Assembly (NCBI GenBank): GCA_030146405.1
Contig: JASLBS010000178.1
Location: 1 to 6,957, forward strand
Direction: 5' to 3'
Origin: Arthrobacter sp.
GTDB taxonomy: Bacteria; Actinomycetota; Actinomycetes; Actinomycetales; Micrococcaceae
Length of the DNA: 6,957 bases
Below, in pieces: positions 1 to 4,353 of this stretch (within the stretch, counting starts at the first letter, position 1; each line of letters opens with the position of its first letter). Made by a program: the position numbers and the translations under genes. The notes beneath the pieces are model-generated. The model was not told the origin of the DNA. It worked only from the letters and a program-made list of their open reading frames with translations, and did no database searches.

Positions 1-1
1 C

Positions 2-211
2 ATGAAGGCCTCCCACCGCATCGACCTCCCGGAGCTCGAGGCCCGGCCCGCACTGAGGCGCGCCGACCAGCTCCGCGCGGATGCGCAGTGGGCCAGGCAG
101 TACCTGACCCCGTGGGTCGGGCGACGGCTCCGCGGAGTGTCATCGGGGGACGAGCTGCAGCCCAAGTACCCGGTTCCCGGGCATCCGCGGCACGCTGCCG
201 TCACCGCCTGA
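2..211 (+). CDS. C-terminal end of a probable SGNH/GDSL hydrolase (partial, enters from left)
   Basis: The frame is open from the left edge to a TGA at 209-211, giving 69 residues. The ATG at 2 is probably internal, because no upstream sequence is available to test it and the encoded text looks like a protein tail. The recognisable part is an Arg/Trp-rich segment reading roughly W-A-R-x-Y-L-x-P-W-V-G-R-R-L-R-G-x-S-S-G-D, then a Pro-rich end. From memory, actinobacterial SGNH/GDSL-family esterases/lipases often end in this way, with 'PWxxRRLRGxSSGD...PKxP' after the Asp-His catalytic block. The catalytic Ser, Asp and His would lie outside the window, so activity cannot be judged. It is followed by a gap of about 380 bases and probably belongs to a different transcription unit from the signalling genes. 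The family call rests only on this tail; a search of the full-length protein would settle it. Confidence 0.6.
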   Translation: MKASHRIDLPELEARPALRRADQLRADAQWARQYLTPWVGRRLRGVSSGDELQPKYPVPGHPRHAAVTA

Positions 212-302
212 GGCGCTCCTGCAGCGGCCTGGCGGCCGACCCTCGAATCACCGTGGCGGTCTCCCGCGGATTCGGCGCCGGGTCACCCGTCGGATGAAAT
301 GT

Positions 303-314
303 GGGAAATTTCCC
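303..314. repeat. Perfect 12-bp palindrome GGGAAATTTCCC
   Basis: GGGAAA is followed directly by its reverse complement TTTCCC with no spacer. With no loop it makes a poor RNA hairpin, but it is a plausible two-fold-symmetric binding site for a dimeric regulator. It lies about 275 bases before the favoured kinase start. Function is inferred; no regulator is identified. Confidence 0.5.
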
Positions 315-346
315 TCAAGAGTCTAATGAATTCCTGTGCTCCTGCG

Positions 347-358
347 GGGATGAATCCC
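347..358. repeat. Inverted repeat GGGAT-ga-ATCCC
   Basis: The arms are 5 bp with a 2-base spacer. The half-site GGGAT is shared with the longer inverted repeat at 422-440 and resembles the GGGAA half of the palindrome at 303-314. On its own this is short enough to occur by chance; it is listed because of the repeated half-site in the same leader. Confidence 0.3.
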
Positions 359-397
359 TTCTCCGGACCAGAGCAGTGGTCACGCTCATACGAATTC

Positions 398-411
398 CCG
401 AAATCTTTCGG
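398..411. repeat. Inverted repeat CCGAAA-tc-TTTCGG
   Basis: Perfect 6-bp arms with a 2-base spacer. It shares the CGAAA/TTTCG core with the inverted repeat at 549-566 nearer the kinase start. It could be a regulator half-site pair or chance; no family is recognised. Confidence 0.4.
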
Positions 412-421
412 CCGGAAAAGC

Positions 422-440
422 GCGGGATCGTCCATCCCGC
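422..440. repeat. Inverted repeat GCGGGAT-cgtcc-ATCCCGC
   Basis: Perfect 7-bp arms with a 5-base loop; the strongest of the leader inverted repeats and stable enough to form an RNA hairpin. It repeats the GGGAT/ATCCC half-sites seen at 347-358. No run of T follows, so it is not a classic terminator. Possible roles are operator, leader RNA structure or attenuator; the sequence does not decide between them. Confidence 0.5.
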
Positions 441-548
441 CGTGGGCGTTCGCGACAATGGCTCTATGGTCTCTTCCCTGCATGAAAACCCACCACCGAG
501 CGTTCTCGGCCTGCTTCGTCCCTTTCATGTTTGAGCGGGCGCAATCGC

Positions 549-566
549 CGAAAGTCCCCTCTTTCG
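549..566. repeat. Inverted repeat CGAAAG-tcccct-CTTTCG just upstream of the kinase ribosome binding site
   Basis: Perfect 6-bp arms with a 6-base loop, ending 13 bases before the GAGG at 580-583. If the 590 start is right, this hairpin would sit in the leader beside the ribosome binding site and could affect translation. If translation starts at 527, it lies inside the coding sequence and is probably incidental. Confidence 0.4.
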
Positions 567-579
567 AAGGGTTGAGCCT

Positions 580-583
580 GAGG
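580..583 (+). promoter_or_regulatory. Ribosome binding site supporting the 590 start of the kinase gene
   Basis: GAGG lies 6 bases before the ATG at 590 and matches the anti-Shine-Dalgarno core. The in-frame alternatives are poorer. ATG 527 has no purine-rich stretch in front of it. TTG 572 has GAAGGG touching the start codon, which is too close. ATG 299 also lacks a site. Confidence 0.5.
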
Positions 584-589
584 TCCCGC

Positions 590-2173
590 ATGGTGCTCAG
601 CCAGTTGCCGCTGACGGTGATCATCGGTTGTGTGGTGGTGGCTGCACCTGCTGCCTGGCCGGGTCTGCTGGCTGAGGGGCTCTTCCAGATCTCGTTGCTC
701 GTTCACGTCCTGTTGTTCGTCCTGTGCTGGCTCGTTCCCTGGGAGCGTCTTCCTTCGGTCGTGACGCTGGGTATCCCGGCAGGGGATGTGGTAGCACTGG
801 TCCTCTCGCGCACCGGTGCTATCGAGCACCTGCCGGGGCTGAGTATCCTCCTGATCTTCCCGGTGATCTGGCTGGCCTCCTCGGGTCGCTTTCCGGCGCT
901 TGCAGTGGTGATCAGTTTCGGCGTCCCGTTGGTGATGGGACTGGTTCCCCTGGCGCTCGGATCGGCGGAGGTCACGGCAACCCAGATCGCGACGACGGTG
1001 CTGGTCGCACTGATGCTGCTCGCGGTGGCTTTGACGGTGCGTTTCGTGACAGCTGTCATGTTCCTCCAGCAGCGGAAGCTGGAGCGGAAGGACGCGGAAC
1101 TGCGACGACTCCTCGAATCCAGCGAGGAACGTGAGACCCTCCTCAACACCATCCTCGAGACCATCGATGTGGGCGTCATAGCGGTCGATTCAACAGGGCA
1201 GATCACTTTGCGCAATCGCCAGCAGGAGATTTTCGAGCGTTCTGGCCCCTACCCGCATCAGACCGACCCCGGTGGGGGCAGGATGGCGCTGTACGGGCAG
1301 GACCGGAAGACCCAGCTGCCTGAGGACAAAACGCCCGTATCGCGGGCGGTGCGGGGTGAGACGTTCGCTGATTACTTCGTGTGGACCGGACCGGAAGGGA
1401 CCGCACGGGCACTTTCGACAGCGGCGCGAGGTATCAGGACCGGTTCCGGAGGTTTTGCGGGAGCCGTGATCGCCTATACCGACGTCACCAGCCTGGTGAA
1501 GACCGTCGCAGCCAAGGATGATCTCCTGGCTACGGTGTCGCACGAGCTCCGGACACCCCTGACCTCCATCGTGGGCAACCTCGAGTTGGCCCAGGACGAG
1601 AGTGAGCCACAGGTCGTCTCCGACTATGTCGATGTCGCCTGTCGGGGTGCGGAGCGCCTCGTGGGGTTGGTCTCCGACCTGTTGCTGTCCAGTTCGGCTG
1701 CAATGACCGTCCATGTGCGTGAGACGGACATGGCAGGACTGATCAGTTCGGTCATCGATTCCGTCTCTCCCTCGGCAGCTGCGGCCGGCATCGAGATCAG
1801 CACCGATGTACCGGCGCCGTTGTGGACGCAGGCTGATCCGCTACGGATGGGTCAGGTACTGGACAATCTGCTCTCGAACGCCATCAAGTACACCCCCGGC
1901 GGTGGCATGGTCACCGTGAGTGTGCGTGCCGAACGCGGGCAGCTCCGGTTGGACGTCCGGGACACCGGCATGGGCATGTCCGCGTCCGATGCGGAGCGGG
2001 TGTTCGACAAGTTCTTCCGTGCCCGGGCGGTTCAGGGTTCAGTGATCCCTGGCACCGGGCTCGGCCTGTCGATCACCAAGGCGATCGTCGAAGGACACCG
2101 CGGGGAGATCTTCTGTACCAGCCGACCCGGTCAGGGATCCACGTTCACGGTCCGGCTCCCTTCGACGGCGTAG
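590..2173 (+). CDS. Membrane sensor histidine kinase: multi-helix membrane sensor, PAS, HisKA, HATPase_c
   Basis: 527 residues from ATG 590, chosen for its GAGG site; ATG 527 (548 residues) is the main alternative and would add a cytosolic S-L-R-S-R stretch before the first helix. About six hydrophobic helices fall near residues 6-27, 33-50, 57-72, 84-97, 102-123 and 131-157, with very short loops, so the sensor probably reads the membrane or a small ligand. A charged helix (159-192) and a PAS domain (about 193-300) follow. HisKA carries S-H-E-L-R-T-P with phospho-acceptor His318. The ATPase domain has the N-box (Asn430 in L-L-S-N-A-I-K-Y), G1 D-T-G-M-G (458-462), an F-box-like F-D-K-F-F, and G2 G-T-G-L-G-L (488-493). 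All catalytic motifs are intact, so autokinase activity is expected. No response regulator is encoded beside it and neither downstream protein has a receiver domain, so the phosphotransfer partner is unknown. It is probably the first gene of the three-gene unit. Confidence 0.93.
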   Translation: MVLSQLPLTVIIGCVVVAAPAAWPGLLAEGLFQISLLVHVLLFVLCWLVPWERLPSVVTLGIPAGDVVALVLSRTGAIEHLPGLSILLIFPVIWLASSGRFPALAVVISFGVPLVMGLVPLALGSAEVTATQIATTVLVALMLLAVALTVRFVTAVMFLQQRKLERKDAELRRLLESSEERETLLNTILETIDVGVIAVDSTGQITLRNRQQEIFERSGPYPHQTDPGGGRMALYGQDRKTQLPEDKTPVSRAVRGETFADYFVWTGPEGTARALSTAARGIRTGSGGFAGAVIAYTDVTSLVKTVAAKDDLLATVSHELRTPLTSIVGNLELAQDESEPQVVSDYVDVACRGAERLVGLVSDLLLSSSAAMTVHVRETDMAGLISSVIDSVSPSAAAAGIEISTDVPAPLWTQADPLRMGQVLDNLLSNAIKYTPGGGMVTVSVRAERGQLRLDVRDTGMGMSASDAERVFDKFFRARAVQGSVIPGTGLGLSITKAIVEGHRGEIFCTSRPGQGSTFTVRLPSTA

Positions 2174-2232
2174 GACGGAGATCCCGAGCACCAGTCCATG
2201 CAGTGTCCGATTCAGCTCGATGAGAGAAGATT

Positions 2233-4275
2233 ATGAGCTTGCTGACGGTTAGAAGCTCGGCCGGAGGCGCGAACGAGGGCAGAGGCGGGTGTGCGGTGGT
2301 TCTGGCGGCGGCACGTGCAGCAGCGGCTGATGTCGCCCTGATCACCGATGCCGGGCAGACGATCACCTATGTGTCCGCCTCCTTCACGGCGATGACGGGA
2401 TACGAGCCGGAGGACCTGCTCGGACACGATTGTCGTGTCCTGCAGGGACCGGGCACCGATACGGACACGAAGAACCAGATGAGGGATGTCCTCGCCTCGG
2501 GCGAAGTGTTCGAGGGACGTATCCTCAACTACCGCAAGGGCGGCTCCGCGTTCTGGACTGCCTTGAAGATCATTCCCATGCGGGTCGGTGACGGCCCCGA
2601 GGTGACGCACTTCGTCAGTGTCCAACGCGATATCAGCAACAAGGTGGCCTTGCTGAAACAGCTGCAGACCCAGGCCCTGCACGATCACGTGACAGGACTT
2701 CCGAACCGGGCCGCAGCCGAGGAGGCTGTGGCTGAAGCGGTAGGACGGGCGCCTGACGGCAAGGCGGCGACAGTGGTCGGTCTGATCGATCTCGACGACT
2801 TCCGCGTGGTCAACAACACCCTGGGGCATGCCGCGGGGGATGCAGTGCTGCAACAGTGGGCAACCCGCGTACTCTCCCGGTTGCGTGACGGTGACCTGCT
2901 CGCGCGGATGGGTGGGGACGAGTTCCTCCTGATCCTGAGGAACATCACCCGCATGACCTCGGAGGAGGATATTCCTGAGATCCTCGATCATCTCCACGAG
3001 GCCGTCGAGGAGCCCTTCGCGGTGAACGGGCAGAGGATCCGGATCGGGATGAGTATGGGCATCGCGCTGGTTCCCGAGGACGGGACCGACAGCCGGACGA
3101 TCCTGCGTAGCGCCGACGAGGCCCTGTACACGGCGAAGAAACGCCAGGATCAGACGATGCCGTGGTGGGAGACCGCCGCACACGATGGCCTTCATCCCGT
3201 TCAGACCGGTCGGAGCACGGGAGGTGCCACCGGAGACGGCGGTACGGGAGCGCGCTTGCACACGGAGGACTACCGGGGCGCCCTCAGAAGCGGGGATGTC
3301 CTGGTCCACTTCCAGCCGGTGGTGGATCTTCGTGATGGGTCCGTGCATCTGTTCGAGGCCTTGGCACGGTTGAGGCTGCCAGGGGGAGTCATCGCGCACC
3401 CCGACCAGTTCCTGCCCCGCCTGGACACGGAGGACCAGCGCGCGTTGTTCGCCGCCGTCCTCGACCAGGCCTTGGCCGGCGTGGCCGGATGGGACCAGGA
3501 CGGCGTGCACTTCGACGTCTCGGTGAACCTGCCCCCGGAGATCCTGCACGACGGCACGATACCGGCGATCGTCGAGGCATCCCTGCGCAGGCATGGAATC
3601 GCACCGCACAGACTGGGTCTCGAGCTCCTGGAGTCACAGGCCATGGGCATTGAAACGCAGCGTCGTGTCCTGCAGGAGCTCGTGGCACTCGGTGTCGGTC
3701 TTGCCATGGATGACCTCGGGTCTGGGTACAGCAGCCTTCAACGACTGTCATCCTTCCCGTTCAGCGCCATCAAACTCGATCGTGGACTGCTCCTTCATGC
3801 CTACGACAAACCCCTGGAAACACTCAGCATCATGGCGACACTCATCCAGATGGGCCGGGATCTGGGAATGAACGTCGTGATCGAAGGACTGGAGGAGGAG
3901 AGCCTGACCGAGGCCGCGATCATTCTCGGTGCACCCCTGGGGCAGGGCTACCACCTCGCCGCACCCATGGCAGTGGCAGAGTGTGCCGCGTGGTTCGGGA
4001 CGTTCGAACTTCGTCTGCACCGATCGCCCATACAGACCTTCCTCGGCGCCCTGGCGTATCACTGGCAATTCGCCCGGTTGGCCTCCCCGCATCCACTCGA
4101 CCTCCAGCAGTGCCCCCTGACCCGCTTCATCAGGGGTGGCGAGGTCACCACCGAAGTGGAGTCGTGGCATGCCCTGCAGCACACGTCGCAGGGGATACAC
4201 CCGGCCGCCAGCCGGCTCCTCATCGGCTGGCTCACACATCAGGTCCGTCCACCGTCGTCACGTGATTCCTGCTGA
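2233..4275 (+). CDS. LOV-GGDEF-EAL protein: putative blue-light-responsive cyclic-di-GMP cyclase/phosphodiesterase with a C-terminal CZB-like domain
   Basis: 680 residues, cytosolic, no membrane helices. Residues 32-135 form a LOV-type PAS domain: G-H-D-C-R-V-L-Q-G at 64-72 holds photoactive-type Cys67 with Arg68 and Gln71, N-Y-R-K starts at Asn99, and V-Q-R-D contains Gln131. A short helix leads to GGDEF (about 148-303): metal-ligand Asp186, F-R-V-V-N-N, G-H-A-A-G-D, canonical G-G-D-E-F at 227-231, and a feedback RxxD site at Arg218-Asp221. After a Gly/Thr-rich linker, EAL (about 345-590) shows E-A-L-A-R at 375-379, Asn432, Glu467, D-D-L-G at 493-496, Lys514, E-G-L-E at 551-554 and Q-G-Y at 571-573, so the known catalytic positions are kept. 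Residues 595-675 are an additional helical domain with a C-P-L-T and H-x3-H pattern. The ATG has a modest GAGAG site 6 bases upstream. Both activities look possible; which one dominates, and in light or dark, is unknown. Confidence 0.96.
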   Translation: MSLLTVRSSAGGANEGRGGCAVVLAAARAAAADVALITDAGQTITYVSASFTAMTGYEPEDLLGHDCRVLQGPGTDTDTKNQMRDVLASGEVFEGRILNYRKGGSAFWTALKIIPMRVGDGPEVTHFVSVQRDISNKVALLKQLQTQALHDHVTGLPNRAAAEEAVAEAVGRAPDGKAATVVGLIDLDDFRVVNNTLGHAAGDAVLQQWATRVLSRLRDGDLLARMGGDEFLLILRNITRMTSEEDIPEILDHLHEAVEEPFAVNGQRIRIGMSMGIALVPEDGTDSRTILRSADEALYTAKKRQDQTMPWWETAAHDGLHPVQTGRSTGGATGDGGTGARLHTEDYRGALRSGDVLVHFQPVVDLRDGSVHLFEALARLRLPGGVIAHPDQFLPRLDTEDQRALFAAVLDQALAGVAGWDQDGVHFDVSVNLPPEILHDGTIPAIVEASLRRHGIAPHRLGLELLESQAMGIETQRRVLQELVALGVGLAMDDLGSGYSSLQRLSSFPFSAIKLDRGLLLHAYDKPLETLSIMATLIQMGRDLGMNVVIEGLEEESLTEAAIILGAPLGQGYHLAAPMAVAECAAWFGTFELRLHRSPIQTFLGALAYHWQFARLASPHPLDLQQCPLTRFIRGGEVTTEVESWHALQHTSQGIHPAASRLLIGWLTHQVRPPSSRDSC

Positions 4276-4341
4276 CCCCCGCACTCCGAAGCCGTGGGGA
4301 GTCGTTCCCGTCCTCCCTGATCAGTCGTCGCTCGTCCAAGT

Positions 4342-4348
4342 AGAAGGA
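4342..4348 (+). promoter_or_regulatory. Strong ribosome binding site that fixes the GTG start at 4354
   Basis: AGAAGGA lies 5 bases before GTG 4354. It is the best ribosome binding site in the window and supports initiation on GTG even though no ATG is nearby in this frame. Confidence 0.8.
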
Positions 4349-4353
4349 CCATC

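Larger units (their letters stand above)
212..589 (+). other. Intergenic leader region with no convincing gene; carries a cluster of short inverted repeats
   Basis: The kinase reading frame stays open back to an ATG at 299, but I do not treat 299-589 as coding with confidence. GC falls to about 48% in 301-360 and 55% in 361-420, against roughly 65% around it. The implied protein is rich in Met, Trp, Cys and Ser, and its codon third positions lack the G/C preference of the genes on either side. No sigma-70-like promoter with good -35 and -10 boxes stood out; TATGGT at 465-470 is a weak -10 candidate without a matching -35. I see no U-tailed terminator after the upstream gene. The stretch most likely holds the promoter and 5' leader of the three-gene signalling unit. 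The palindromes are listed separately. Confidence 0.6.

Noticed and set aside
301..534. Plus-strand open frame of 77 codons in the leader, a possible small upstream protein
   Set aside because: No ribosome binding site, third-position GC is not enriched, and no motif is visible. A leader peptide cannot be excluded but is not supported.
295..590. Cyclic-di-GMP riboswitch (GEMM class) in the leader of a cyclic-di-GMP gene unit
   Set aside because: The leader was checked for the conserved GEMM elements because the context would make it attractive. I found no matching tetraloop/receptor pattern or conserved core, so the hairpins there are left unassigned.
283..624. Minus-strand open frame of 113 codons across the leader
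   Set aside because: It overlaps the palindromic leader and the start of the kinase gene, has no recognisable motif, and its composition gives no sign of coding selection.
2212..3609. Long minus-strand open frame (465 codons) opposite the LOV-GGDEF-EAL gene
   Set aside because: It lies antisense to a gene with intact LOV, GGDEF and EAL motifs. Its residues are His/Arg/Gly/Pro-rich and show no domain. It is a high-GC shadow frame.
4276..4353. Terminator between the second and third signalling genes
   Set aside because: Only ACTCC/GGAGT (4283-4287 and 4298-4302, 10-base loop) and a bulged CCC-CAC/GTG-GGG pairing are present, with no T-run. They are too weak to call, so co-transcription is still favoured.
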